This document shows positions 11,246-20,054 of a stretch of 64,000 nt of DNA, piece after piece. Source of the stretch: an uncultured Actinomycetes bacterium. GTDB taxonomy: Bacteria; Actinomycetota; Actinomycetes; Nanopelagicales; Nanopelagicaceae. Positions within the stretch are counted from its first letter, which is position 1; each line of letters starts with the position of its first letter. The stretch is taken from the NCBI GenBank assembly GCA_903834145.1, contig CAILHY010000010.1, positions 1 through 64,000 of the forward strand, in the 5' to 3' direction. The translations under genes were made by a program, and so were the position numbers. The notes under the pieces are model-generated. The model was not told the DNA's origin. It made no database searches and saw nothing but the letters and a program-made list of their open reading frames with translations.

Positions 11246-11557
11246 ATGGACCTACGCATGAGCATCCAAGGCGATACCAAAGAAAAGATTGATGATCTCT
11301 CGAGTCCACTTTTCTTCGTAGATCGCCCTTGGATCACAATTGTCTGGGATGACCCAGTGAACCTAATGTCCTATGTCACTTATGTGTTCATGAGCGTCTT
11401 CGAATACACCAAAGAGCGCGCCGAAGAATTAATGTTGAAAGTACATAACGAAGGCAAGGCTGTGGTCTCCAGTGGTCGGCGTGAAGAGATGGAGCGCGAT
11501 GTTCAAAGGCTTCATGAATTTGGTTTGTGGGCGACCCTCCAAAGAGATGATCAATAA
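11246..11557 (+). CDS. clpS: ATP-dependent Clp protease adaptor ClpS
   Basis: Adaptor of 103 residues that delivers N-degron substrates to the ClpCP/ClpAP protease. The core motifs are [20 protein letters not shown] and the helix [16 protein letters not shown]. It lies in the conserved actinobacterial order clpS-DUF2017-murI-rph-rdgB. An internal ATG at 11258 is an alternative start. The next gene begins directly after its stop codon. Confidence 0.94.
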   Translation: MDLRMSIQGDTKEKIDDLSSPLFFVDRPWITIVWDDPVNLMSYVTYVFMSVFEYTKERAEELMLKVHNEGKAVVSSGRREEMERDVQRLHEFGLWATLQRDDQ

Positions 11558-12121
11558 GTGAGTAACGAGTCTGGCTTTACTCGCCATGGGAAGAATTCTT
11601 TTGTCGCAACCTTTGGCAAGAGCGAAAGGGACGTGCTCATTAATCTTTCTGAACAACTGATAGAAATTCTTGCAGAGCGCATTGATGGACAAGCCACTGA
11701 TCCACTGGAAGCGATGGTCGGTTTCACGGGTCAGGATTCACCACCCGATGATGAAGTTCTACTTCGTTTGTTGCCGAACGCATACGCCGATCCGGTGGAT
11801 TCCTCTGAATTTCGCCGTTACACCGAATCAGTTTTACGTGAGAAGAAACGCATCCATGCTCTGGCAATTCGATCTCACTTACTCAATAGCGAAAAACATG
11901 AAGTAGCACTTGATCAGGAAAGCGCGCAGGCATGGCTAGGCGCTATGAATGACATTCGCCTTGCATTAGGGGTCCGTCTCGGAGTTGATTCTGCATCCCA
12001 CGAGCAATTGGAATTACTGGCGCCGGATGATCCAATGCGGGGTGTTTATGCAGTTTTTACTTGGCTCGGGTGGTTGCAAGGGACTTTGGTGGATGCGTTA
12101 ATGAACGATGTGGAAGGGTAA
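11558..12121 (+). CDS. DUF2017 family protein
   Basis: A 187-residue soluble protein with a GTG start directly after the clpS stop codon. Its position between clpS and murI and its sequence pattern (FRRYTESVLREKK near the middle, ending WLGWLQGTLVDAL) match the actinobacterial DUF2017 family. The function is unknown, although tight linkage to clpS across Actinobacteria suggests a link to proteolysis. No catalytic residues are evident. Its stop codon forms part of the -10 box of murI. Confidence 0.85.
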   Translation: MSNESGFTRHGKNSFVATFGKSERDVLINLSEQLIEILAERIDGQATDPLEAMVGFTGQDSPPDDEVLLRLLPNAYADPVDSSEFRRYTESVLREKKRIHALAIRSHLLNSEKHEVALDQESAQAWLGAMNDIRLALGVRLGVDSASHEQLELLAPDDPMRGVYAVFTWLGWLQGTLVDALMNDVEG

Positions 12122-12124
12122 GAT
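12119..12124 (+). promoter_or_regulatory. Leaderless-type -10 box (TAAGAT) of murI
   Basis: TAAGAT overlaps the TAA stop codon of the DUF2017 gene and lies 6 bases before the GTG of murI. No Shine-Dalgarno sequence is present. Confidence 0.5.
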
Positions 12125-12130
12125 TCGCAC

Positions 12131-12931
12131 GTGAGCGATGCGCCGATTGGAATATTTGATTCAGGAGTAGGTGGTCTCACCGTCGCTCGAGCAATTCTGG
12201 ATCAACTTCCTAACGAGTCCACTCTTTATATTGGCGATACTGCCCGTGGCCCCTATGGTCCACGTCCATTGGCTGAAGTCCGAACATTCGCACTAGAAAC
12301 TTTAGATTTCTTGGTGGATCAAGGCGTAAAAGCTTTGGTGATTGCCTGCAACACAGCAAGTGCAGCAATGTTGCGCGATGCGCGTGAGCGATATTCGGTT
12401 CCTGTAGTTGAAGTGATCCAACCAGCAGTTCGTCGTGCAGTTGCCGCGACACGCACAGGACGCATTGGCGTCATAGGTACGCGCGCAACAATTGATTCGC
12501 AAGCATATTTAGATGCCTTTGCAGCGGCGCCTCACCTACAAGTGACTTCTGTTGCATGCCCGCTCTTTGTTGAATATGTAGAACGTGGGGAAACTTCAGG
12601 TGATGACATCACATCAATTGCTCGTCAATATTTAGCACCCATTATGGATGCCGATGTAGACACACTGGTTCTGGGTTGCACGCACTATCCACTACTTACC
12701 GGTGTGATCTCCTACGTTATGGGCAACGAGGTTTCTCTAGTTTCTAGCGCAGAGGAGACAGCCAAGGATCTCTACAGAGTCTTGGTTGAAAATTCCTTGC
12801 TCAGAAAAGTTAGCGCAACTCCAGCGACTCATAAGTTTCTTGCAACAGGTGATGCACCTGCATTTGAAACGCTAGCCCGAAGGTTTCTTGGACCCGAAGT
12901 GGGACAAGTAGAACATCAATCACTGTCCTAG
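12131..12931 (+). CDS. murI: Glutamate racemase
   Basis: Cofactor-independent racemase that makes D-glutamate for peptidoglycan. The 266 residues contain DSGVGGLTV at the N-terminus, the first catalytic cysteine in ACNTAS (around residue 74) and the second in GCTHYPLL (around residue 184). The GTG start is supported by the -10 box at 12119. rph follows 11 bases later, with its own Shine-Dalgarno sequence GAGAGG. Confidence 0.96.
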   Translation: MSDAPIGIFDSGVGGLTVARAILDQLPNESTLYIGDTARGPYGPRPLAEVRTFALETLDFLVDQGVKALVIACNTASAAMLRDARERYSVPVVEVIQPAVRRAVAATRTGRIGVIGTRATIDSQAYLDAFAAAPHLQVTSVACPLFVEYVERGETSGDDITSIARQYLAPIMDADVDTLVLGCTHYPLLTGVISYVMGNEVSLVSSAEETAKDLYRVLVENSLLRKVSATPATHKFLATGDAPAFETLARRFLGPEVGQVEHQSLS

Positions 12932-12942
12932 GAGAGGTCACC

Positions 12943-13668
12943 ATGTCACGCAACGATGCACGAGAAAATTCAGATCTGCGAGAAATCAAATTTACGCGCA
13001 ATTGGCTCAATAATGCTGAAGGTTCGGTACTTGTTGAATTTGGTAATACACGCGTACTTTGCGTCGCTTCGTTTACTCCTGGAGTTCCGCGCTGGCTCAA
13101 AGATTCGGGAAAGGGCTGGGTCACATCAGAGTATGCAATGTTGCCGCGTGCAACTCACACCCGCTCTGATCGCGAAAGCGTTAAAGGAAAACTTGGAGGT
13201 CGCACCCAAGAGATCTCGCGACTTGTAGGTCGCTCCCTTCGCTCCATCGTGGATATGAAAGAGCTCGGCGAGAACACAATTGTTATTGACTGCGATGTTT
13301 TGCAGGCAGATGGCGGAACACGCACTGCCGCAATTACTGGCGCTTATGTCGCTTTAGCAGATGCGATCGCTTGGGCGAAAGAGAAAGGTCATATCTCCGC
13401 CAAAGCCAATCCACTCTCTGATTCGGTCTCTGCTGTCAGTGTCGGAATTATTGATGGCGTGCCGATGCTTGATCTTTGTTATGAAGAAGATGTACGAGCA
13501 GACACAGATATGAATGTGGTGTGCAGCGGGGACGGTCGATTTATCGAGGTTCAAGGAACTGCAGAAGGTCAACCTTTCGATCGCGTCCTCCTTGATGCGT
13601 TGTTGGATCTGGCTGTCTCTGGGTGTTCACAATTAAAGGCACTCCAAGCACAAACACTCGCCCTTTAA
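12943..13668 (+). CDS. rph: Ribonuclease PH
   Basis: Phosphorolytic 3'-5' exoribonuclease that trims tRNA 3' ends, 241 residues. Typical segments are [49 protein letters not shown] and the C-terminal [10 protein letters not shown]. Part of the conserved murI-rph-rdgB run. This matters here because the window's tRNA-Leu gene has no encoded CCA, so 3' maturation must involve trimming and CCA addition. Confidence 0.96.
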   Translation: MSRNDARENSDLREIKFTRNWLNNAEGSVLVEFGNTRVLCVASFTPGVPRWLKDSGKGWVTSEYAMLPRATHTRSDRESVKGKLGGRTQEISRLVGRSLRSIVDMKELGENTIVIDCDVLQADGGTRTAAITGAYVALADAIAWAKEKGHISAKANPLSDSVSAVSVGIIDGVPMLDLCYEEDVRADTDMNVVCSGDGRFIEVQGTAEGQPFDRVLLDALLDLAVSGCSQLKALQAQTLAL

Positions 13669-13679
13669 GCGCGCAATAG

Positions 13680-14300
13680 ATGACTATTCATCGGCTGGTT
13701 CTGGCAACCCGTAACGCAGGAAAGATAGAAGAGTTCCGCCGAATTCTGGAGGAAATTGCCCCGGGCGCTATTGATTTAATCGGCGTCGATCAATTTCCAG
13801 AACTCGGGGATGTCGAGGAAACCGAAGATTCTTTTAGGGGAAATGCGCTGTTAAAAGCTCGGACCATTGCACAGGCCACCGACCTCCCTGCCATCGCCGA
13901 TGACAGTGGACTTTGCGTAGATGCAATGAATGGTTCACCCGGAATTTACTCGGCGCGATGGGCGGGGGTTCACGGAGATGATGCCGCGAATATCGAGAAG
14001 GTTTTGGGGCAATTGGGAGATATTCCTGCTGGGAAACGAGGTGCACGTTTCACCTGTGTCAGCGCTTTCGCAATCCCAGGTGGCGAAGAAACCACGGAGG
14101 AAGGAATTCTTCAGGGTGAGATTTTGATGTCACCCATCGGTTCGAACGGATTCGGCTATGACCCAATTTTTCGCCCTGTTGGTTACGACCTATCCCTTGC
14201 GCAATTGGAGGCACACACAAAGGATGCGATCAGCCACCGTGGCCAATCTCTACGTGCGATCGCGCCTCGGGTTGCCCGAATGCTCGATGGCCTGGGGTAA
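13680..14300 (+). CDS. rdgB: XTP/dITP diphosphatase (non-canonical purine NTP pyrophosphatase)
   Basis: House-cleaning enzyme that hydrolyses dITP, XTP and ITP, 206 residues. Motifs: LATRNAGKIEEFR at the N-terminus, IADDSGLCVDAM near residue 75, GIYSARWAG, and GSNGFGYDPIF near residue 155. The C-terminal SHRGQSLRA completes the HAM1 signature. The ATG follows rph by 11 bases and is translated with no obvious Shine-Dalgarno sequence. Confidence 0.95.
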   Translation: MTIHRLVLATRNAGKIEEFRRILEEIAPGAIDLIGVDQFPELGDVEETEDSFRGNALLKARTIAQATDLPAIADDSGLCVDAMNGSPGIYSARWAGVHGDDAANIEKVLGQLGDIPAGKRGARFTCVSAFAIPGGEETTEEGILQGEILMSPIGSNGFGYDPIFRPVGYDLSLAQLEAHTKDAISHRGQSLRAIAPRVARMLDGLG

Positions 14301-14349
14301 CCTTCTCCCATAAGAGAGCACGTCCTTTAGTACTACACAAGGAGTAACT

Positions 14350-15231
14350 GTGGCTGTAAAAAAAGCAACCGCCAAAAAGGCAGTAAAGAAAGTTGCCAAG
14401 AAATCTGCTGCCAAAAAGGCCGCACCAAAGAAGGCTGTGAAGCCTGTTAAGAAAGTGGATAGGAAAGCTGCACCCAAGAAAGTTGCGAAGAAAGCGACAG
14501 TAAAGAAAGTCGCAAAGAAGGCAGCGCCCAAGAAAGTTGCCAAGAAAGCGACAGTAAAAAAAGTTGCTAAGAAGTCCGCAACCAAGCGGGCCGTCAAAAA
14601 AGTTGACGCTCTTGCAGTTCCTGCAGTACCTACAACATCAATTTCCCGACCTGCGATTGTTCAACCGATCGCTACACCTGCACCCGTTGCTCCAGTTTCC
14701 CAAGCCCCAAAGAAGCAAGGACCTTCGGGTCGAGTTGTTTTCGCCGTTGTTCTTGGCGTGATCATTCTCGCTCTCATTGTTATGGCTAGGTCCAACAAGA
14801 GCGATGACGCACCTAACTCATCACCAACCGCTATTGCCACGGCTAGCGCCACTCCTTCGGATACGGCGATGCCTACAACTGTGGCCACCCCACCTACTGA
14901 GTCGGCAGCAAGTCCATCAGCATCCACCGTTCCTGTTGCAGCACACGAAGCACCAGGTGGAATCGTCGCTCACTACACAGCAACAGGAGCAACCGTTTTC
15001 TGGAATGCTCCATCGGCTGTTGATGGTTTGACGGGATATACGATCGAACTTTCCGTCAGCAATGGACCTTGGAAAGTTGCATCTACTGTTCCTGCAACAC
15101 AGTTGAATTACGCAATCACGAAAGCTGATTCAGCGGCAGGTACATGGACATCAGTTCGAGTATCGAGCGTCTATTCAGATTCACAGACCGCAGCAGGAAA
15201 AGTATTTGGCTTGCCAGGTCTTTTCTCCTAA
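14350..15231 (+). CDS. Membrane protein with histone-H1-like Lys/Ala tail and external FN3-like domain
   Basis: A 293-residue protein with three parts. Residues 1-85 are almost only Lys, Ala, Val and Pro in AKK/KKVAKK repeats, like the DNA-binding tails of histone H1-like and actinobacterial HU proteins. Residues 129-147 (from VVFAVVLGVI) form one membrane helix. Residues 150-200 are a Ser/Thr/Pro/Ala linker, and 204-290 resemble a fibronectin type III fold. With the basic tail inside (positive-inside rule), the outer domain would be extracellular. The basic tail could bind DNA, RNA or acidic lipids. No function is known for this arrangement. A GTG start follows an AAGGAG Shine-Dalgarno sequence and a terminator follows the gene. 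Confidence 0.8.
   Translation: MAVKKATAKKAVKKVAKKSAAKKAAPKKAVKPVKKVDRKAAPKKVAKKATVKKVAKKAAPKKVAKKATVKKVAKKSATKRAVKKVDALAVPAVPTTSISRPAIVQPIATPAPVAPVSQAPKKQGPSGRVVFAVVLGVIILALIVMARSNKSDDAPNSSPTAIATASATPSDTAMPTTVATPPTESAASPSASTVPVAAHEAPGGIVAHYTATGATVFWNAPSAVDGLTGYTIELSVSNGPWKVASTVPATQLNYAITKADSAAGTWTSVRVSSVYSDSQTAAGKVFGLPGLFS
14467..14574 (+). repeat. Two tandem 54-base units coding for the Lys/Ala tail
   Basis: Two adjacent 54-base copies encode the same 18-residue unit, AAPKKVAKKATVKKVAKK (residues 40-57 and 58-75). The copies differ only at a few third-codon positions. Such repeats can expand or contract by slippage or recombination and so change tail length. Confidence 0.85.
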
Positions 15232-15244
15232 AACACTTTACCCA

Positions 15245-15279
15245 AATAACCCTCGCATAGAAATTATGCGGGGGTTATT
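15245..15279. terminator. Hairpin terminator shared by convergent genes
   Basis: Arms 15245-15258 and 15266-15279 pair over 14 bases (one G-U wobble on the plus transcript) and are followed by a T-rich run. It lies 13 bases after the plus-strand gene and overlaps the last codons of the convergent acyltransferase, so it can serve both. Confidence 0.8.
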
Positions 15280-17041
15280 TTATTTCCGGTGCATGGATCT
15301 TTTCTAAGATGGCGCTGACATAGGCGTTAATTCCCGCGGGAACCAGATGCACTCCATCTGGCCCAAAATATTCTGGATGACCTTCGGAAATCTTTTTCCA
15401 ATCCACCAATGATGCTTGTGAATATTTAGCCGCGTATTGTGCGATTAAAACGTCATTTGCATCTCGCCATCCGCGTGGTACGGCAGTATTTACAATAACG
15501 ATCTGTGGTTGATTCTTGATGATGTCAAACACTGTTGCAACTTCAGTTTCAGTAAGGCGATTGTTATTTCCTAAATCAAGAACAATCGGTGAATTTGCCA
15601 TTGCCGCTTGATCATGGCGAAGTACGGTGATGAGTTCTGCTGCCTGGCGACCAACGCGGGCATTAATTAACCCAATCGGTTCACTCTGTTCGAGCGCATA
15701 ACGAATTCCTAAAATAACAGAGTCACCTGTTAGCCAAATTCCAGGAACGTTGGTCATGACTGGCTTCACTGGTGCACTTTGTCCGGCAAGAGTCTTTGCA
15801 AGTTCAGCTTTAGCTTTGGAACTTTGGGTGATGGCATTGGCGCTTATCAAAGATGTCGCGGCTACAAGGGCAAGGACGCCTGTGAAGACAGCAATTTGCT
15901 GGCGAACACGTATGCGCTTGGTGCGATATTTCATTCCTCTAAACCATGCACCTACTACGTCGCTACGGATAGGTAGTTCAACCCATCGAAGTGAAATATC
16001 AGCAAGAGCAAAGACAACCAAGATGCGCAGGGCGTAAAGCGCCCAGACAGATCCCGCTAAATCCACACTGGGCCTTGTTAATTGAAAGACGATCCAGTGC
16101 CATAGGTAAATGGCGTAGGAACGTTGCCCAACCCAAAGGATTGGCTTGCTGCTGAGCATAGGGGCAAAGCGAGATGCCGGGTGAACCAATGACATGATGA
16201 TCGCACAACCAAAAATGCCAGCTAAAGGAAAAGCCAATCGATACAAAGTTGGATCTGTTTCTTTGATGAAGAGGAAACACGAGATCAATCCAAGTAATCC
16301 GATCACACCGATAGCATCAATAAAGTCTTGCGCCCGCTGTTCAATATTGATTGTGAGATTTTGTGGAATCCAACTCACCGCAAGTGCTGCGCCAAGGAAG
16401 AGCCCAATACTGTGCGTATCGGTACCGAAATATACGTGGCTCACACTTTGGGCACTCGTTGAATCCATCCGCATAGAAAGGATGAGCAAAGCAATACCTG
16501 AGATGCCTGCAATGGCAAGGGCCGCACCCGGAATTCGGTGCTTACCAAATCGTTTGAGTACAAGTAGCAAGATCAACGGCCACACTAAGTAGAACTGACT
16601 CTCAACCGCTAAGGACCAAGTGTGCTGAAGCAGAGGAGGACGGCCAATGGATTCAAAATAATCTTGGTGGCGATATACAAGTGCCCAGTTCATGGAGCCT
16701 GAAAGCACATAAGGAATATCGGTGACAAAACGTTTTACGGTATCCGGCGCCCACACGCTGACAAAGAGGGCGGTAGAAAAGATCATAAATACCAGAGCAG
16801 GAAGCAACCTTCTTATACGTGCTAAATAAAAGCCTCGAAGATCTAAGCCACCACTTCGTTGAATGGAATCAAGAAGAAGTCGAGTGATGACATATCCGGA
16901 AATTACGAAGAAGAGATCAACGCCAAGGAATCCGCCTGGGATCCAGGAGAACCCCAAGTGATACAACATGACAGCAACGACTGCTATTGCACGCAGTCCA
17001 TCGATTGCAGGGATGTGGCGGATGCTGCGATTAGTTTCCAT
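15275..17041 (-). CDS. Membrane acyltransferase 3 (OafA-like) with C-terminal SGNH domain
   Basis: A 588-residue membrane enzyme. Residues 1-370 have about ten hydrophobic helices and the acyltransferase-3 motif RAIAVVAVMLYHLGF, with the active-site His, then GGFLGVDLFFVISGYVI. After a helix near residue 385 comes an SGNH-type domain with GDSV (block I), LGNNN (block III-like) and DGVHLVPAG (block V). Proteins of this fusion acetylate cell-wall or surface polysaccharides or peptidoglycan. The gene begins 5 bases after the coiled-coil gene on the same strand, so the pair is probably one operon and may act at the cell envelope. The exact acceptor is unknown. Confidence 0.88.
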   Translation of the reverse strand: METNRSIRHIPAIDGLRAIAVVAVMLYHLGFSWIPGGFLGVDLFFVISGYVITRLLLDSIQRSGGLDLRGFYLARIRRLLPALVFMIFSTALFVSVWAPDTVKRFVTDIPYVLSGSMNWALVYRHQDYFESIGRPPLLQHTWSLAVESQFYLVWPLILLLVLKRFGKHRIPGAALAIAGISGIALLILSMRMDSTSAQSVSHVYFGTDTHSIGLFLGAALAVSWIPQNLTINIEQRAQDFIDAIGVIGLLGLISCFLFIKETDPTLYRLAFPLAGIFGCAIIMSLVHPASRFAPMLSSKPILWVGQRSYAIYLWHWIVFQLTRPSVDLAGSVWALYALRILVVFALADISLRWVELPIRSDVVGAWFRGMKYRTKRIRVRQQIAVFTGVLALVAATSLISANAITQSSKAKAELAKTLAGQSAPVKPVMTNVPGIWLTGDSVILGIRYALEQSEPIGLINARVGRQAAELITVLRHDQAAMANSPIVLDLGNNNRLTETEVATVFDIIKNQPQIVIVNTAVPRGWRDANDVLIAQYAAKYSQASLVDWKKISEGHPEYFGPDGVHLVPAGINAYVSAILEKIHAPEIK

Positions 17042-17046
17042 GCCAA

Positions 17047-17850
17047 CTATTTCCGTTTAGCGGCAGATTTCTTTGCAACTTTCTTTGCTGGTTTCTTGGC
17101 AGTAGTTGGAGCTTCCAGTGCGGGCTTAGTCCGTTGGCTGGGCACCTTTACGGGCTCTTGTTTGATGATGGTGTCATCAGGATTGAGGTTTTCTAAAACA
17201 ACTCTTTGCAGATCGCTCAAGCGACCAAATGCCGACTCAAGGCGTGATCGTGATTGGTGGATTGCTTGTTCTGCGGCATCGAGTGATTGTGTCTGAACTT
17301 TATAGAGACGTTCTGCCTCTGAAATAACCCCAGAGAGCCATTGCCGATATTCAGTAACTTCATGAGCGGCATCAGTAATAATTCTTTCACTCTCGCGGCG
17401 AGCCGATGTAGTGAGGTGGGCTGCTTCGCGCTTTTTTTCTTCGACGAGTTTCTCGGCTTCGGTTTCCGCACTTTCAAGGAGTTCTTGTGCATCGGCTTCT
17501 GCAGCTTCTATGTATTTGCGCCCACGTGATTCAGCGCTGGAGAGAAGAGACTTTGCCTTGTTGTCAGCACTCTCGACGAGATCTTTTGCTTGGCGAGTTG
17601 ATTCAGAAATCACGCGATCTGAGGAGGCTTGTGCCTTTGACTCGCGAAGTTGGGCGGACTTGATCATTGCCATTGCAGTTTCCGTTGCGAGAATTTCAAA
17701 TTCTTCTTTGGAAAGTGTCGTGATGTCACGGCGAGAACGAAGGTCAGCTAATTGAGCTTCGAGTTCGCGGATGCGGTCTACTGAATTGGGGGCGTTGGTT
17801 TCCTCGCCCTTAAATCCGACCCAATTCAGAAAGGAGCTCTTCTCAGCCAT
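17047..17850 (-). CDS. Coiled-coil protein with basic KKVAKK tail, DivIVA/FilP-like
   Basis: A 267-residue soluble protein. Residues 22-45 and about 60-205 are long Ala/Glu/Lys heptad-like helices with regular spacing (ESADNKAKSLLSSAESRG, EAEADAQELLESAETEAEKL), so it should form an extended coiled coil. The last 20 residues, KKPAKKVAKKSAAKRK, are a short histone-like tail resembling that of the protein at 14350. Actinobacterial polar-growth and cytoskeletal proteins (DivIVA, Scy, FilP) share this composition, but a DivIVA N-terminal lipid-binding motif is not clear. It is upstream of and probably co-transcribed with the acyltransferase. Role in cell shape or chromosome organisation is a guess. 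Confidence 0.75.
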   Translation of the reverse strand: MAEKSSFLNWVGFKGEETNAPNSVDRIRELEAQLADLRSRRDITTLSKEEFEILATETAMAMIKSAQLRESKAQASSDRVISESTRQAKDLVESADNKAKSLLSSAESRGRKYIEAAEADAQELLESAETEAEKLVEEKKREAAHLTTSARRESERIITDAAHEVTEYRQWLSGVISEAERLYKVQTQSLDAAEQAIHQSRSRLESAFGRLSDLQRVVLENLNPDDTIIKQEPVKVPSQRTKPALEAPTTAKKPAKKVAKKSAAKRK

Positions 17851-17935
17851 TGATCCCTGTCCTAACTCTCTTTAGAGGCACAGGTTAGAGCAAGAAAGCG
17901 TCTGACCAAAAGCCCAGGTAGGTGAACTCTGCGGA

Positions 17936-18595
17936 TTAGTGGGCGCGATAAATGGCGATCGAGACGCCGATATATTGAGAAACCCAGGCTGCGATGACGA
18001 AAATATGGAAGAGCTCGTGGAAGCCAAAATAGCGTGCGTATCTACCAGGGAGTTTGAGAGCGTAGAAAATGGCACCGACGGAGTAGAAAAGTCCACCGAT
18101 CAAAATAGGAAGAAGTACCCACAGCCCACCGGCCCTGTAAATCTGGGGTGAATAAATAACCGCCACCCATCCCAGTGCCAGGTAATTGGCAACATAGAGC
18201 CATCGAGGTGCACCGACCCAAAAAACGCGCACTGCTACTCCGATGAGTGCACCCGTCCACATCACGGAGAGAAGGATGACGCGATCGTTTCCTTTGAGAA
18301 GAGTGACTGCGTATGGAGTGACAGACCCAGCAATAAGGAGATTGATATTTGCGTGATCCCATCTGCGCCAGATTTTCTTTTTAGCAGGGGACCATGGAAC
18401 GCGGTGGTAAATTGCAGAAACGCTAAAGAGCAAAATTGCTGTAATGGAATATAGAGCTACGGCAAATTTGAGTGAATCTTTACTCAAAATAAAGAGCACG
18501 AGTGAGGCAATAACAACTACCGGTGTCGCACCAAGATGAAACCAGCCGCGCAATTTTGGTGGCGCGACTGGCGTCTCATCTTTAAGTGCAATCAT
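17936..18595 (-). CDS. trhA: Hemolysin III / PAQR family membrane protein
   Basis: A 219-residue integral membrane protein with seven hydrophobic helices. The conserved metal-ligand motifs of the family are visible: SAIYHR near residue 60, WDHANIN near residue 80 and HELFHIFV near the C-terminus. Bacterial members affect membrane-lipid homeostasis, and the name hemolysin is historical. A TAGAGT box sits 7 bases before the ATG, pointing to leaderless expression. Confidence 0.92.
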   Translation of the reverse strand: MIALKDETPVAPPKLRGWFHLGATPVVVIASLVLFILSKDSLKFAVALYSITAILLFSVSAIYHRVPWSPAKKKIWRRWDHANINLLIAGSVTPYAVTLLKGNDRVILLSVMWTGALIGVAVRVFWVGAPRWLYVANYLALGWVAVIYSPQIYRAGGLWVLLPILIGGLFYSVGAIFYALKLPGRYARYFGFHELFHIFVIAAWVSQYIGVSIAIYRAH

Positions 18596-18602
18596 GGGAA
18601 TG

Positions 18603-18608
18603 ACTCTA
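18603..18608 (-). promoter_or_regulatory. Leaderless-type -10 box (TAGAGT) of trhA
   Basis: TAGAGT on the minus strand, 7 bases before the trhA ATG, with no Shine-Dalgarno sequence between. Confidence 0.5.
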
Positions 18609-18625
18609 CCCCTGATTGGGCATTA

Positions 18626-19942
18626 CTACTTGGCTGCGGCAAATCCCACTTCAAGGTCGGCGATAATGTCCTTGATATTTTCAAGGCCCAGGCTTAATCG
18701 AACTAAACCTGGGGTTACGCCTGCATCGAGCTGTTCGGCCGCGCTCAATTGTGAGTGTGTAGTTGTAGCCGGATGGATAACAAGTGAGCGCACGTCGCCA
18801 ATGTTGGCTACGTGGCTAAAGAGCTTGAGGGATTCCACAAACTTCTTGCCTGCTTCTACTCCGCCTTTGAGTTCGAAGGAGACCACTGCCCCCGATCCCT
18901 TTGGTGCGTACTTCTTCGCCAATTCGTGCCATGGCGATGAAGGCAATGATGCGTAATTCACTTTCTCAACTGCTGGATTGGCTTCTAGCCATGTAGCAAC
19001 GGCTTTCGCATTTTCCAAGTGGCGCTCGATACGAAGACTCAAAGTTTCCAAGCCTTGTGCAAGTAACCAGGCATTAAATGGGCTTACTGCTGCTCCGATA
19101 TCGCGGAGCAGTTGCAAACGAATCTTGAAGATGTAAGAAAGGTTGGCACCAAATGCGGATCCGACTCCGAGTGCCTGGGCAAATACAAGACCGTGGTAGC
19201 TAGGGTCTGGCTCGTTGAAGTTCTTGAAGCGCTCCGGATATTGCGCATAATCAAATTTTCCTGAATCAACAATTGCGCCAACTACAGAGTTACCGTGCCC
19301 TGAGAGGAATTTGGTAGCCGAGTGAACAACGACATCAGCGCCGTGTTCGATCGGACGGATGACAAATGGTGTCGCAACAGTGTTATCGACAATCAGCGGG
19401 ACGCCGATTTCATGGGCTACTTTTGCAACTCCTTCAATATCCAAAATGTCATTCTTTGGATTCGCAATTGTCTCGCCAAAGAATGCTTTGGTGTTGGGGC
19501 GAACTGCTTTGCGCCAAGATTCAAGGTCATTAGGGTCTTCGACGAAAGTAACCTCTACGCCGAACTTAGGCAATGTGTAATGGAAAAGGTTGTACGTTCC
19601 ACCGTAAAGGCTAGGGCTAGAAACAATATGGTCGCCAGCTTCGGCGAGGTTCAAGATTGCAAATGACGTTGCAGCCGAACCTGATGCAACAAGCAGCGCT
19701 GCAACTCCACCCTCAAGTGCTGCGATGCGCTGTTCAACGGCATCCTGAGTTGGATTCATGATTCGCGTGTAAATATTTCCTAACTCTGCCAGGCCAAAGA
19801 GATTGGCAGCATGCTGTGTATCGCGGAATTGGTAGGCAGTGGTCTGAAACAACGGCAAGGCGCGAGCACCTGTTGTTGGATCAGGAACTTGACCTGCATG
19901 AATCTGTAGAGTTTCAAAAGACCATTCGGCTGCATCAGACAT
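18626..19942 (-). CDS. metY: O-acetylhomoserine aminocarboxypropyltransferase (sulfhydrylase)
   Basis: PLP enzyme of the Cys/Met metabolism family, 438 residues, converting O-acetylhomoserine and sulfide to homocysteine. Motifs: YTRIMNPTQDAVEQRIAALEGG, SPSLYGGTYNLF, and the PLP lysine in HSATKFLSGHG. The frame stays open to 20176, but the family begins near MSDAAEWSFETLQ. The longer version would run through a non-conserved stretch and into the neighbouring acetyltransferase gene, so 19942 is used. It lies 112 bases downstream of the acetyltransferase gene on the same strand, and that spacer could hold a leader RNA. Confidence 0.93.
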   Translation of the reverse strand: MSDAAEWSFETLQIHAGQVPDPTTGARALPLFQTTAYQFRDTQHAANLFGLAELGNIYTRIMNPTQDAVEQRIAALEGGVAALLVASGSAATSFAILNLAEAGDHIVSSPSLYGGTYNLFHYTLPKFGVEVTFVEDPNDLESWRKAVRPNTKAFFGETIANPKNDILDIEGVAKVAHEIGVPLIVDNTVATPFVIRPIEHGADVVVHSATKFLSGHGNSVVGAIVDSGKFDYAQYPERFKNFNEPDPSYHGLVFAQALGVGSAFGANLSYIFKIRLQLLRDIGAAVSPFNAWLLAQGLETLSLRIERHLENAKAVATWLEANPAVEKVNYASLPSSPWHELAKKYAPKGSGAVVSFELKGGVEAGKKFVESLKLFSHVANIGDVRSLVIHPATTTHSQLSAAEQLDAGVTPGLVRLSLGLENIKDIIADLEVGFAAAK

Positions 19943-20054
19943 TTCGTACTCACAATCTCTCGAAGAACGGCAAGGCCAGACCATAGCAATGCTGGGGTGA
20001 AAGTTCTCACAAGGATCTAGTAAGTGCAAATGACCCGCAGGAGCATTAGTGGCT
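19943..20054 (-). other. 112-base leader upstream of metY
   Basis: The spacer between the acetyltransferase stop and the metY ATG is long for this window. It may hold the metY promoter and 5' leader. I looked for the known S-adenosylmethionine riboswitch cores and did not recognise one. No terminator hairpin is evident. Confidence 0.35.

Noticed and set aside
14467-14574. CRISPR-like array
   Set aside because: The repeats are in-frame codons for a Lys/Ala tail, directly adjacent with no spacers and no cas genes.
19943-20054. Assigned SAM riboswitch upstream of metY
   Set aside because: The spacer lacks a core I can match to a known SAM family by eye, so only a leader is reported.
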